Source: CADBRN01 sp050944685 (GTDB taxonomy: Bacteria > Bacillota > Clostridia > Lachnospirales > Lachnospiraceae). Taken from it: 64,000 nt of DNA. Numbering within the stretch: position 1 is the stretch's first letter; every line of letters starts with the position of its first letter. The notes under the pieces are model-generated. The model ran no database searches, was not told where the DNA came from, and worked only from the letters and a program-made list of their open reading frames with translations. The position numbers and the translations under genes were made by a program. The DNA lies in assembly GCA_050944685.1 (NCBI GenBank), contig JBMNRP010000014.1, positions 1-64,000 of the forward strand, in the 5' to 3' direction. Positions 16,698-25,494 of this stretch are shown piece after piece.

Positions 16698-16805
16698 ATG
16701 AATCCCCTTTTTTTACTGATGAATAAAGATGATGAAATCGCTAAAATCGAGATGATTTCTTCAAACGGCATTGAAGAATATCAGTATGTGGAAAAAAGCG
16801 GGTAG
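16698..16805 (+). CDS. Small 35-residue open frame, possible gene remnant
   Basis: ATG to TAG encodes an acidic peptide starting MNPLFLLMNKDDEIAKIEMI and ending EYQYVEKSG. The composition is protein-like, and a perfectly placed terminator (16806-16830) follows the stop codon. An in-frame GTG at 16686 would add four residues. The LMNKD opening resembles the beginning of longer proteins from mobile elements, so this is probably the first part of a truncated gene. No good ribosome binding site is visible. Confidence 0.35.
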   Translation: MNPLFLLMNKDDEIAKIEMISSNGIEEYQYVEKSG

Positions 16806-16830
16806 CGTCTGACTTTGTCAGGCGTTTTTT
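16806..16830 (+). terminator. Rho-independent terminator upstream of dgt
   Basis: CGTCTGAC (16806-16813) pairs with GTCAGGCG (16817-16824) across a 3-nt loop, followed by T6. It marks the right boundary of the accessory stretch. Confidence 0.8.
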
Positions 16831-16916
16831 CTCGAAAAAGAAAAAAAGGAAATCCTGCGGATACGCGGTAAATATTAGTACCAGAAAAAATCTATATTTG
16901 TATCGGGAGGCTTTCG

Positions 16917-17924
16917 GTGGAAATTCGCAGACAGATGGAAGAAAATGAATTTTCAGAACTGGCCCCGTACGCTTCTTTTTCGAGAAATTCGAAGGGGCGT
17001 CTGCGGGACGAGGAGCCGTGCGATGTGCGCACGTGCTTCCAGCGCGACCGCGACCGGATCCTCCACTGCAAGGCTTTCCGCCGGTTAAAGGATAAGACAC
17101 AGGTGTTTCTCTCGCCGCAGGGAGACCATTACCGGACGCGTCTGATACATACGCTCGAGGTCTCGCAGATTTCCCGTACGGTGGCGAAGGCGCTCCGGCT
17201 GAACGTCGATCTGGTCGAGGCAATCGCGCTCGGACACGATCTGGGGCATACGCCGTTCGGCCACGCGGGAGAGCGGGTATTAAATCAGCTGTCGCCGAAG
17301 GGATTTGCTCACAACGTCCAGAGCCTCCGGGTGGTGGACCGCCTGGAAAAGGACGGGAAGGGTCTGAATCTGACCATGGAGGTGCGGGACGGTATTCTCA
17401 ATCACAAGACGAGCTGCCACCCGTCCACACTGGAGGGTGACGTGGTTCGGATCTGCGACAAGATCGCGTATATCCACCACGACATGGACGACGCCCAGCG
17501 GGCGGGAATCATCCGGGAGGAGGATGTTCCGGGTGAGTTCCGCGAAAAACTGGGGATGAGCACGAAGGAACGGCTGAACACCATGATTCACGACCTGATT
17601 TCCAGCAGCTATGACAAGCCGGAGATTCACATGTCGGAACCGGTTCTGACGGCGATGATGGACCTGCGGAAGATGATGTTCCGGGATGTATATACGAATC
17701 CGGTGGCTAAAAGCGAAGAATCCAAGGTTCAGCTGATGTTTGATGCGATGTTTCAGTATTATCTCGCCGATCCGGACAGGCTTCCGGAGAAATACAGGAT
17801 GGCAATTGACGAGGGAGAGCAGGTCGAGGTGGTGATCTGCGACTATATTTCCGGCATGACAGACCAGTACTGCATCCGCACTTTTGAGGGAATATACGTC
17901 CCGAAATCCTGGGAGGTCATGTAG
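16917..17924 (+). CDS. dgt: Deoxyguanosinetriphosphate triphosphohydrolase-like protein
   Basis: An HD-superfamily dNTP triphosphohydrolase that cleaves dNTPs to nucleoside and triphosphate. The metal-binding HD signature is visible: RLIHTLEVSQI, then ALGHDLGHTPFGHAGE, then a later conserved DKIAYIHHDMDDA. The 335-residue length matches the short Gram-positive branch rather than the ~500-residue E. coli Dgt. Translation starts at GTG with GGGAGG at 16905-16910, six nt upstream. It precedes dnaG by three nucleotides, so both are probably cotranscribed; a role in nucleotide-pool control near primase and sigma factor is plausible. Confidence 0.93.
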   Translation: MEIRRQMEENEFSELAPYASFSRNSKGRLRDEEPCDVRTCFQRDRDRILHCKAFRRLKDKTQVFLSPQGDHYRTRLIHTLEVSQISRTVAKALRLNVDLVEAIALGHDLGHTPFGHAGERVLNQLSPKGFAHNVQSLRVVDRLEKDGKGLNLTMEVRDGILNHKTSCHPSTLEGDVVRICDKIAYIHHDMDDAQRAGIIREEDVPGEFREKLGMSTKERLNTMIHDLISSSYDKPEIHMSEPVLTAMMDLRKMMFRDVYTNPVAKSEESKVQLMFDAMFQYYLADPDRLPEKYRMAIDEGEQVEVVICDYISGMTDQYCIRTFEGIYVPKSWEVM

Positions 17925-17927
17925 ACA

Positions 17928-19724
17928 ATGAGATACAGCGATGAAGTGATCGAGGAGGTCCGGGCGGGCAATGATATCGTGGATGTGATATCTGCCTACG
18001 TGTCCCTGAAGAAGAAGGGCAGCAACTATTTCGGGCTCTGTCCGTTTCACGGGGAAAAAACGCCTTCCTTTTCCGTCAGCCGGCAGAAGCAGATGTACTA
18101 CTGTTTCGGATGCGGTGCCGGGGGCAATGTGTTTACGTTTCTGATGCAGTATGAGAACCTGTCGTTTCAGGAGGCGGTTCAGGAGCTGGCGGACCGGGCG
18201 GGGATCACCCTGCCGCAGGAGGACTACTCGCGGGAATCGAGAGAAAAACAGGAGCGGCGGGAGGTCCTGCTGAACATACAGAAGGACGCCGCGAAATATT
18301 ACTATGCGAAGCTTCGCTCCCGGTCCGGGACGGACGGAATGCGGTATCTCAAGAATCGGGAGCTTTCTGATGAGACGATCCGGAAATTCGGACTCGGCTT
18401 TTCGGGAAGAACCGGAAACGAACTGTATCGTTACCTGAGAAGCCGCGGCTATTCGGATGATCTTCTGAATGCGTCCGGTCTGTTCCGCTTTGATGAGAGG
18501 CGGGGCGTTTCCGACAAGTTCTGGAACCGCGTCATGTTTCCGATCATGGACGCGAGGAGCCGGGTGATCGGATTCGGCGGACGCGTCATGGGAGACGGGG
18601 AGCCGAAATACCTGAATTCCCCTGAGACGGAGATCTTTGATAAAAGCCGCAATCTTTACGGGCTGTTTCTCGCCCGGAAGAGCCGGAAGAAATATATGAT
18701 TCTCTGCGAGGGCTACATGGATGTGATTTCCATGCATCAGGCCGGTTTCGACAATGCCGTCGCCTCCCTCGGAACTTCACTGACCGCCGGGCACTGTTCC
18801 CTTCTGAAGCGGTACACGGATCTGGTTCTCCTCCTGTACGACAGCGACGAGGCAGGAATCCGGGCAGCGCTCCGCGCGGCTCCGATGCTCCGGGAGGCCG
18901 GAATTACCTCGAAGGTGGTGCATCTGGACCCGCACAAGGACCCGGATGAATTTATCAAGGCGGAGGGCTCCGAGGCGTTCCAGGAGCGTCTGGATCAGGC
19001 GGAGAACAGTTTTCTCTTCACCATCCATATGCTTGAAAGAAATTACGATATGGCGGATCCGCAGGGAAAAAGCGAGTTTCTCCGCGCGGCTGCGAGAGAG
19101 ATTGTCTCTCTCGAGGATGAGGTGGACCGGGAGACGTATATTCCGTATATCGCCCACGAGTATGGAATTGAAAATAAAACATTGCTCGAGCTCGTCCGGA
19201 AAGAATCGCTCTCCGGGACGGGCAGAAGAGCCGTCCGTGAGCCGAAATCGCTGAACAGCAGGGCTCCGAAGAAAAATGACGCCGCGGAAGCTGCGCAGAG
19301 GCTTCTGATCGGCTGGGAGGCGTCAGATCCCCGGCTGATCGATCGGATAGCTCCGTATCTTTCCGTCGACGATTTCACGAATCCGTTTTACCACGAGATT
19401 GCCGTTCTGCTCTCGGAGCAGGCCGCCGATGGCAAAGTGAGCCCGGCCGCGATCCTGTCCCGGTTTCCGGATCAGGAAGAACAGCGGAGAGCGGCGGAGG
19501 TCTTCAGCGTGGAGCAGATTCCGGAAAAAGAGGACGAGAAAGAGAAGGCGATTTTTGACGTCGTCTGCCGCATCAAAAAAGACAGCATTGACAAACACTA
19601 TTCCGATCTGTCAATGACGGATCTGAATTCGATTCAGAGATATTCGGAAGAAAGAAAGAAGCTGGATCAGCTTCGGAATGAAGGATTTCCGAAAGGGCTG
19701 TTTCGTGATATCGGAGTTTCCTGA
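17928..19724 (+). CDS. dnaG: DNA primase
   Basis: Synthesises RNA primers at the replication fork. The N-terminal zinc-binding domain has CPFHGEKTPSF and YYCFGCGAGGN. The catalytic core follows, with the Toprim motifs ILCEGYMDVISMHQAG and LLYDSDEAG. The C-terminal ~150 residues, beyond an RAPKKNDAAEAA linker, form the helicase-interacting domain. The length of 598 residues is typical. It lies between dgt and rpoD, the clostridial version of the macromolecular synthesis operon. Confidence 0.97.
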   Translation: MRYSDEVIEEVRAGNDIVDVISAYVSLKKKGSNYFGLCPFHGEKTPSFSVSRQKQMYYCFGCGAGGNVFTFLMQYENLSFQEAVQELADRAGITLPQEDYSRESREKQERREVLLNIQKDAAKYYYAKLRSRSGTDGMRYLKNRELSDETIRKFGLGFSGRTGNELYRYLRSRGYSDDLLNASGLFRFDERRGVSDKFWNRVMFPIMDARSRVIGFGGRVMGDGEPKYLNSPETEIFDKSRNLYGLFLARKSRKKYMILCEGYMDVISMHQAGFDNAVASLGTSLTAGHCSLLKRYTDLVLLLYDSDEAGIRAALRAAPMLREAGITSKVVHLDPHKDPDEFIKAEGSEAFQERLDQAENSFLFTIHMLERNYDMADPQGKSEFLRAAAREIVSLEDEVDRETYIPYIAHEYGIENKTLLELVRKESLSGTGRRAVREPKSLNSRAPKKNDAAEAAQRLLIGWEASDPRLIDRIAPYLSVDDFTNPFYHEIAVLLSEQAADGKVSPAAILSRFPDQEEQRRAAEVFSVEQIPEKEDEKEKAIFDVVCRIKKDSIDKHYSDLSMTDLNSIQRYSEERKKLDQLRNEGFPKGLFRDIGVS

Positions 19725-19779
19725 AGGGGACACGCCGGACAGAAACAGATATGGATCACCATAAAGGAAAGGGAGATAA

Positions 19780-20928
19780 ATGGAAAAAGAAAAAATTGAC
19801 AAAACCAAGCTGCTGGAACGCCTGAAATCTCTTGAGAAGCTCGCGAAGCAGAAAAAGAACACGCTGGAGTACAAAGAAGTCGAAGAGTATTTCAGCGATG
19901 TCGATCTCTCGAAGGAGCAGATGACGAAGGTCACGGATTTTCTCGAGACGCATGGCGTCGATGTTCTCCGCGTTCCCCAGGATGAGAACGGGGATAGTGA
20001 CGAGGATCTTCTGATCGCGAGCGATGATGAGGAGATGAATCTGGACAAAGAGGAAGAGATCGACATGGAAAAAATCGATCTCTCCGTTCCGGAGGGCGTC
20101 AGCATCGAGGATCCGGTCCGCATGTACCTCAAAGAGATCGGAAAGGTTCCGCTCCTGACGGCCGAGGAAGAGGTCGAACTGGCGAAGCGCATGGAGGCCG
20201 GTGACGAGGAGGCGAAGAAACGCCTGGCGGAGGCGAACCTCCGTCTGGTCGTCTCGATCGCGAAGCGCTACGTGGGCCGCGGCATGCTGTTTCTGGATCT
20301 GATTCAGGAGGGCAATCTCGGCCTTCTGAAGGCGGTAGAGAAGTTTGATTACCGCAAGGGCTATAAGTTCTCGACCTACGCGACCTGGTGGATCCGTCAG
20401 GCGATTACCCGCGCGATCGCGGATCAGGCCAGAACGATCCGTATCCCGGTGCACATGGTTGAGACGATCAACAAGCTGATTCGTGTCTCCCGTCAGCTGC
20501 TTCAGGAGCTCGGCCGCGAGCCTACCCCGGAGGAAATCGCGAAGGAGATGGATATGTCGGTGGAACGCGTGCGCGAGATTCTGAAGATTTCCCAGGAGCC
20601 GGTCTCTCTCGAGACGCCGATCGGCGAAGAGGAGGACAGCCATCTCGGCGACTTCATCCGGGACGACAATGCCCCGGTTCCGGCGGATGCGGCCGCTTTT
20701 ACGATGCTGAAGGAGCAGCTCGAGGAGGTGCTTTCCACGCTGACCGACCGGGAGCAGAAGGTGCTGCGTCTCCGGTTCGGCCTGGATGACGGACGGGCGA
20801 GAACGCTGGAGGAGGTCGGAAAGGAATTCAACGTCACCCGTGAGCGCATCCGTCAGATCGAGGCGAAGGCGCTGAGAAAGCTGCGCCATCCGTCCCGCAG
20901 CAGAAAGCTGAAGGATTATCTGGACTGA
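19780..20928 (+). CDS. rpoD: Primary RNA polymerase sigma factor (sigma-A)
   Basis: The housekeeping sigma factor. Region 1.1 is present at the N terminus, with an acidic stretch (about residues 60-100). Region 1.2 has DPVRMYLKEIGKVPLL, regions 2.1-2.4 include YKFSTYATWWIRQAITRAIA, and region 4.2 has the helix-turn-helix TLEEVGKEFNVTRERIRQIE. At 382 residues it matches Firmicute sigma-A. The promoters found in this window have the TTGACA/TATAAT pattern expected for it. Confidence 0.97.
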   Translation: MEKEKIDKTKLLERLKSLEKLAKQKKNTLEYKEVEEYFSDVDLSKEQMTKVTDFLETHGVDVLRVPQDENGDSDEDLLIASDDEEMNLDKEEEIDMEKIDLSVPEGVSIEDPVRMYLKEIGKVPLLTAEEEVELAKRMEAGDEEAKKRLAEANLRLVVSIAKRYVGRGMLFLDLIQEGNLGLLKAVEKFDYRKGYKFSTYATWWIRQAITRAIADQARTIRIPVHMVETINKLIRVSRQLLQELGREPTPEEIAKEMDMSVERVREILKISQEPVSLETPIGEEEDSHLGDFIRDDNAPVPADAAAFTMLKEQLEEVLSTLTDREQKVLRLRFGLDDGRARTLEEVGKEFNVTRERIRQIEAKALRKLRHPSRSRKLKDYLD

Positions 20929-21737
20929 TGACGGAACGAACGGATGAAATCCGGCTCTCGGACCGCCTGACCGCCGTGGCGGAAATGTTACGGATCGGAA
21001 AACGGCCGGCCGATATCGGGTGCGACCACGCCTACGTTCCGATCCGTCTCTGTGAGACGGGAAAGATCCGCAGTGCCATTGCCGCGGATGTCCGGAAAGG
21101 TCCTCTGGAGATCGCCGCGGACCATATCGCACGGCACGGTCTGGCGGACCGCATCGAGACGCGGCTCTCGGACGGATTCCGGAATATCCGGAAGGGAGAG
21201 GCGGATTCGGCGCTGATCGCCGGTATGGGCGGTATGCTGATCTGCCGGATTCTGACGGAGGGAAGGGATATTCTTCCGACGCTCCGGGAGCTGGTTCTCG
21301 AGCCGCAGTCGGATGTGGACCGGGTGAGAAGTCTTCTGACGGAGGGAAGGGATCTCTCCTGCCGCTTTCGCATTGACGATGAGAAGATGATCTGCGAGGG
21401 AGGCAAGTATTATCCGGTGATACACGCCGTGCCCGTGACGGAAACGTCCGGCGCGACAGGAGCTGAATCAGGATGCGGTGGAGAACCGGCAGGGAATTTT
21501 CCGCTTTCCCCTGAGCAGCTTCTCTACGGGCCGGTCATGCTGGAAAAGCGGGATCCGGTTCTGCGATCTTATCTGGAAAAGCGCCAAAAGACGCTTCGGG
21601 AAATTGAGTCGTCTCTCGTCTACGCCTCCGGATATGGCACGGAGCGGACCGGGAAGAGGCTCGCTGAAATCCGGGGAGAAATCGCGTGCTGCGAGAGAGC
21701 GCTTGGCTATTACGAAGGACAGGAAACATTACCATGA
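20928..21737 (+). CDS. trmK: tRNA (adenine(22)-N(1))-methyltransferase
   Basis: A Rossmann-fold S-adenosylmethionine methyltransferase of the TrmK/YqfN family, which makes m1A22 in tRNA. Visible signatures are ADIGCDHAYVPI (SAM-binding loop) and IAGMGGMLICRIL. The C-terminal part is helical (LEKRQKTLREIESSL). The start ATG overlaps the last base of the rpoD stop codon, so translation is coupled. A TrmK gene directly behind rpoD and before a Nif3-like gene is the usual Firmicute order. Confidence 0.93.
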   Translation: MTERTDEIRLSDRLTAVAEMLRIGKRPADIGCDHAYVPIRLCETGKIRSAIAADVRKGPLEIAADHIARHGLADRIETRLSDGFRNIRKGEADSALIAGMGGMLICRILTEGRDILPTLRELVLEPQSDVDRVRSLLTEGRDLSCRFRIDDEKMICEGGKYYPVIHAVPVTETSGATGAESGCGGEPAGNFPLSPEQLLYGPVMLEKRDPVLRSYLEKRQKTLREIESSLVYASGYGTERTGKRLAEIRGEIACCERALGYYEGQETLP

Positions 21738-22516
21738 AATGCAGTGAAATTCTGAAACAGTTTGAGAAAGATTTTCCGCTTGACGCGGCGGAGGAATGGG
21801 ATAATCCGGGTCTCCTCACAGGCAGAAGGGACGCGGAAATTCATAAAGTATATGTGACGCTTGACGCGACGGAATCGCTTATCGATGATGCCGCGGAAAA
21901 AGGGGCGGATCTGATCGTTTCGCACCATCCGATGATCTTTTCCGCCATGAAGCAGGTGAATGACACCACTTCGGTCGGAAGAAGGATCCTGAAGCTCTGC
22001 GAGAGCGGGATTTCCTGTATTGCCGCCCACACGAATTTCGATGTGCGGAAGATGGCGGATCTGAACGAGGCCCAGCTCGCTCTGAAGAACGCGGAGGTTC
22101 TGATGGAAACCGGAGAGCGGGACGGGGTGCCGGAGGGCATCGGCCGCGTCGGTGAGCTTTCGGAGGAGATGGATCTGGCGTCATTCTGCCAATACGTCAA
22201 ATCCGCGCTGGACATTCCGAACGTCGTCTGTTACGGCGATCCCCGGACGAGGATCCGTCGCGCCGCTGTTTCCGGCGGTTCCGGCAGGAGCGTGATCCCG
22301 GATGCGGAGCGGTCCGGCGCGGATGTTCTCGTCACCGGCGATATCGATTATCACAGTGCGATCGACGCAAATGCGGCCGGACTCTGCATCGTGGATGCCG
22401 GCCATTACGGGACGGAATATTGTTTCATCGAGTATATGGCAGGCTATTTTGCGGAGCATTTTCCGGAGCTTGAGGTGGTCTGTGCTCCGGTCCGGAATCC
22501 GTATACCGTATATTAA
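21734..22516 (+). CDS. Nif3-like dinuclear metal centre protein
   Basis: A member of the conserved NIF3/DUF34 family, thought to bind two metal ions in a hexameric toroid. Its cellular role is uncertain; a GTP cyclohydrolase I type 2 annotation is often used without proof. Metal-binding motifs are SHHPMIF, AAHTNFDV and the C-terminal DAGHYGTEYCFIEYM. The 260-residue form lacks the inserted domain of longer homologues. The start ATG at 21734 overlaps the trmK stop codon (ATGA); a longer frame beginning at 21686 would extend into trmK without support. Confidence 0.92.
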   Translation: MKCSEILKQFEKDFPLDAAEEWDNPGLLTGRRDAEIHKVYVTLDATESLIDDAAEKGADLIVSHHPMIFSAMKQVNDTTSVGRRILKLCESGISCIAAHTNFDVRKMADLNEAQLALKNAEVLMETGERDGVPEGIGRVGELSEEMDLASFCQYVKSALDIPNVVCYGDPRTRIRRAAVSGGSGRSVIPDAERSGADVLVTGDIDYHSAIDANAAGLCIVDAGHYGTEYCFIEYMAGYFAEHFPELEVVCAPVRNPYTVY

Positions 22517-22566
22517 TCCCTTCCGGGGCAGCAGCGGATTTTCTTTATGACGGGATCGGAGGATCT

Positions 22567-24228
22567 ATGACCAAAAGTACAATAAAGATAAATTACAACG
22601 GAAATGTCCTGACGTATCCATCCGATACGCTCTACCTGGACATCGCATCCGATCTGCAGAAGTATTACGAGCACGAGATCGTTCTGTTTATCGAGGACGA
22701 AGAGCTCCGGGAGCTTTTCCGCGTCCCAAAGGACGGCGCGGAGATCGTTCCGGTCACGCTGGGTGATCCGATCGGAAACAAAACGTATCAGCGAAGCATG
22801 AATCTGCTTCTCTATCGGGCCCTCTCCGATATCGAGGGAAGAGAGGTCCCGGCGATTCTTCATTTCTCCTTCGGCAGCGGGTATTACTATACGATCCGCG
22901 GCCGCGAGTCCGTCGATCCGGAATATCTGGAGCGCCTGAAAGAGCACATGAAAGAACTTGTGCAGGAGGAGCTTCCTATCCGGAAGCGGTCGGTCAAAAC
23001 GGTGGAGGCGAGAAGGCTTTTTCGCAAACGCGGGATGCGGGACAAGGATGAATTGTTCCGGTACCGGCGCACTTCGGCGGTCAATCTGTACCGGATCGGG
23101 GATTATGAGGATTACAATTACGGGTTCATGGTTCCGAACACTTCCTGCCTGAAGTATTTCGACCTGGTTCCGTACGCAGAAGGTTTTATGCTGATGATTC
23201 CGGACTGGCACGATCCGGAACACGTGGCGGAATTCGTTCCGTCGGAAAAACTGTTCCACGCGCAGGACGATTCGGAAAAGTGGGGCGAGAAATTCGGGAT
23301 TGACACCGTGGGGCGTCTGAACGCAAAGATCAGCTCGCAGGAAATTTTCCACATCATGCTGGTCGAGGAGGCGATGCAGGAGAGCCGGATTTCGGATATT
23401 GCGAAGCACATCGCCGGAAAGAGCAATGTGAAATTTGTGATGATCGCCGGCCCGTCTTCTTCCGGGAAGACTACCTTTTCCAGACGGCTTGCGATTCAGC
23501 TTTCGGCTCATGGACTGACGCCGCATCCGATCAGCCTGGACAATTATTACAAAGAGAGGAAGGATGTTCCCAGAGACGAGAACGGCAATTACGATTTCGA
23601 GTGCCTCGAGTCTCTCGATCTGGAGCTGTTCCGGTCGCAGATGACGGAGCTTCTCTCCGGGGAGACGGTGGAGCTTCCCCGGTACGATTTCAAGAAGGGC
23701 GGAAAAGATTTCAAAGGAGATTATCTGACGCTCGGACCGCACGATATTCTGGTTCTGGAGGGTATTCACGGACTGAATGACAAACTCAGCAGCTTTATTC
23801 CCGATGACCGGAAATTCAAGATCTATATCAGTGCCCTGACGCAGCTGAACATCGACGAGCATAACCGGATTCCCACCACGGACGCCCGGCTGATCCGCCG
23901 CATCGTGCGGGATTACCGGACACGGGCGACTACCGCGGAAGAGACGATCGCGATGTGGGGTTCTGTCCGGCGAGGCGAGCAGAAGTATATTTTCCCCAAC
24001 CAGGAATCCGCGGATGTGATCTTCAACTCCGCCATGACGTACGAGCTGTCTGTTCTGAAAATATACGCCGAACCGCTTCTTTTCCAGATCCGGGAAGATT
24101 CGCCCCAGTATCTGGAGGCGAAGAGACTGCTGAAATTTCTGGACTATTTTGTGGGCATGCCCTCCGAGCAGATCCCCATCAATTCCGTGGTCCGGGAGTT
24201 CATCGGCGGGAGCTGTTTCGACGTCTGA
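22567..24228 (+). CDS. Nucleoside kinase with TGS-like N-terminal domain (uridine kinase family)
   Basis: A two-part protein. The first ~270 residues resemble the TGS and second additional domain of threonyl-tRNA synthetase (start KSTIKINYNGNVLTYPSDT). The C-terminal ~280 residues are a phosphoribulokinase/uridine kinase P-loop domain with AGPSSSGKTTFSRRLA and later SLDNYYKER and LVLEGIHGLN. The fusion is widespread in Clostridia and is annotated as nucleoside kinase; the substrate is unverified. It ends an operon-like run from dgt and is followed by rnpB. Confidence 0.9.
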   Translation: MTKSTIKINYNGNVLTYPSDTLYLDIASDLQKYYEHEIVLFIEDEELRELFRVPKDGAEIVPVTLGDPIGNKTYQRSMNLLLYRALSDIEGREVPAILHFSFGSGYYYTIRGRESVDPEYLERLKEHMKELVQEELPIRKRSVKTVEARRLFRKRGMRDKDELFRYRRTSAVNLYRIGDYEDYNYGFMVPNTSCLKYFDLVPYAEGFMLMIPDWHDPEHVAEFVPSEKLFHAQDDSEKWGEKFGIDTVGRLNAKISSQEIFHIMLVEEAMQESRISDIAKHIAGKSNVKFVMIAGPSSSGKTTFSRRLAIQLSAHGLTPHPISLDNYYKERKDVPRDENGNYDFECLESLDLELFRSQMTELLSGETVELPRYDFKKGGKDFKGDYLTLGPHDILVLEGIHGLNDKLSSFIPDDRKFKIYISALTQLNIDEHNRIPTTDARLIRRIVRDYRTRATTAEETIAMWGSVRRGEQKYIFPNQESADVIFNSAMTYELSVLKIYAEPLLFQIREDSPQYLEAKRLLKFLDYFVGMPSEQIPINSVVREFIGGSCFDV

Positions 24229-24287
24229 TTGCAATGAATAATTAACAAAAAATTTTGTTTTCCTGACTGGTATCTTGTGCATTGAGT

Positions 24288-24296
24288 TGGTATACT
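24288..24296 (+). promoter_or_regulatory. Extended -10 promoter of rnpB
   Basis: TG at 24288-24289, one base, then TATACT at 24291-24296, about 12 nt before the first paired base of the RNase P RNA. No good -35 is visible at the proper distance, which fits an extended -10 promoter. Confidence 0.6.
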
Positions 24297-24307
24297 ATAA
24301 CGGGACT

Positions 24308-24632
24308 GCGAGTAGAGTGTATGATCGCGGCCGGAAGGATCGAAAGAGACCGGCTGAGGAAAGTCCGGGCTTCACAGGGCAGGATGCCGGATAACGTCCG
24401 GCGGAGGCGACTCCCGGGACAGTGCAACAGAAATAAACCGCCCGGTTCGTCCGGGTAAGGATGGAAAGGCAGTGTAAGAGACTACCGCTTGTGTGGTAAC
24501 ATGCAAGGCTCTGTAAACCCCATTCGAAGCAAGACCGCGAAAAGAGCTGTGCGGCTGCCCGTCGCGCTCTTAGGTAGGTCGCACCAGATAGATGATCATA
24601 CAAGACAGAACCCGGCTTACAGCTCTGCTCGC
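24308..24632 (+). ncRNA. rnpB: RNase P RNA
   Basis: The catalytic RNA that matures tRNA 5' ends. The conserved core is plain: GAGGAAAGTCCGGGCT near the 5' side, ACAGAAATAAACCGCC, GGTAAGGATGGAAAGGCAG, the AGACTACCG segment, and the 3' AGATAGATGATCATACAAGACAG stretch ending in ACCCGGCTTACAG. Helix P1 is formed by GCGAGTAGAG (24308-24317) and CTCTGCTCGC (24623-24632), which sets the approximate ends. A weak hairpin with T5 near 24671-24688 may end the transcript. Confidence 0.95.
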
Positions 24633-24738
24633 CAATCCTTTTGCTGTTCATATGGATGATAGGTATTCATGCGGTTTCCGCGCTTTTTACGATTTTTCGG
24701 GGAGTGGAGGAACCCTGTATGAAACTGGGGATGGTCTG

Positions 24739-25365
24739 ATGGAACCGGTTATACTGGCGTCGGGGTCTCCCAGAAGAAGAGAGCTTCTCGAGACCGCCGG
24801 CATCCCATTTACAGTCGATGTGAGCGACACGGATGAGTCGACGGAGCTGACATCGCCGGACGACGTGGTGCGCGAGCTCTCGCGGCGGAAATGTCTCGAC
24901 GTGGCGGGACGCGTAAAAAAGGACGCGTTCGTGCTCGGGGCGGATACCGTGGTCGCGGTGAACGGCGTGAAACCGGACGGAACAGAAGGAGACCCTGAGA
25001 TACTCGGAAAGCCTTCCGACGGCGAGGATGCCGTCCGGATGCTCCGGTCTCTGCAGGGCAGAAGCCATCTGGTGTATACCGGCGTCACGCTCGCTGAAAG
25101 AAAGGGCGGGAGGATCGAAAGAATCAGGACCGAGGTCTCCCGGACGAGGGTTTCCATCGCTCCGATGACGGAGGAGGAGATCCGCGCTTATGTAAAGAGC
25201 AGAGAACCGATGGACAAGGCGGGATCCTACGGGATTCAGGGCCTGTTTTCCAGATATATTGAGAAAATTGACGGGAATTACAGCGGCGTCGTGGGACTGC
25301 CGGTGAGTCTCGTGTATCGGATGCTGACGGACTGGGATTATTTTTCTCAGGAGCCGTCCGGATGA
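24739..25365 (+). CDS. maf: Maf family nucleotide pyrophosphatase
   Basis: A house-cleaning NTP pyrophosphatase that acts on dTTP/UTP and modified nucleotides and was first described as a septum inhibitor. Motifs are ILASGSPRRRELL at the N terminus, GADTVVAV with the catalytic Asp, KPSDGEDAVRML, and KAGSYGIQG near the C terminus. At 208 residues it is normal. The ATG at 24739 begins the conserved sequence; the open frame reaches back to 24592, but that part lies inside or just behind rnpB and is not coding. Confidence 0.93.
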   Translation: MEPVILASGSPRRRELLETAGIPFTVDVSDTDESTELTSPDDVVRELSRRKCLDVAGRVKKDAFVLGADTVVAVNGVKPDGTEGDPEILGKPSDGEDAVRMLRSLQGRSHLVYTGVTLAERKGGRIERIRTEVSRTRVSIAPMTEEEIRAYVKSREPMDKAGSYGIQGLFSRYIEKIDGNYSGVVGLPVSLVYRMLTDWDYFSQEPSG

Positions 25366-25494
25366 GCCGAAAAAACTTTTCTGTAACTGAAAATCAGGGG
25401 TGTATTAATGAAACCGGAAACGTCTGCGGGAAAGCGGACATTTTTGCATGCGGGGAAACAGGAGGTCCGCAAAGAGAATATCGGGGGCGAAATT

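Noticed and set aside
22513..24282. 589-codon minus-strand frame over the nucleoside kinase
   Set aside because: The opposite strand carries a clear two-domain kinase; the antisense translation is Arg/His/Leu-rich without family features.
24592..24738. N-terminal extension of Maf reaching into rnpB
   Set aside because: Maf homologues start at the conserved segment beginning at 24739; the upstream part overlaps the RNase P RNA.
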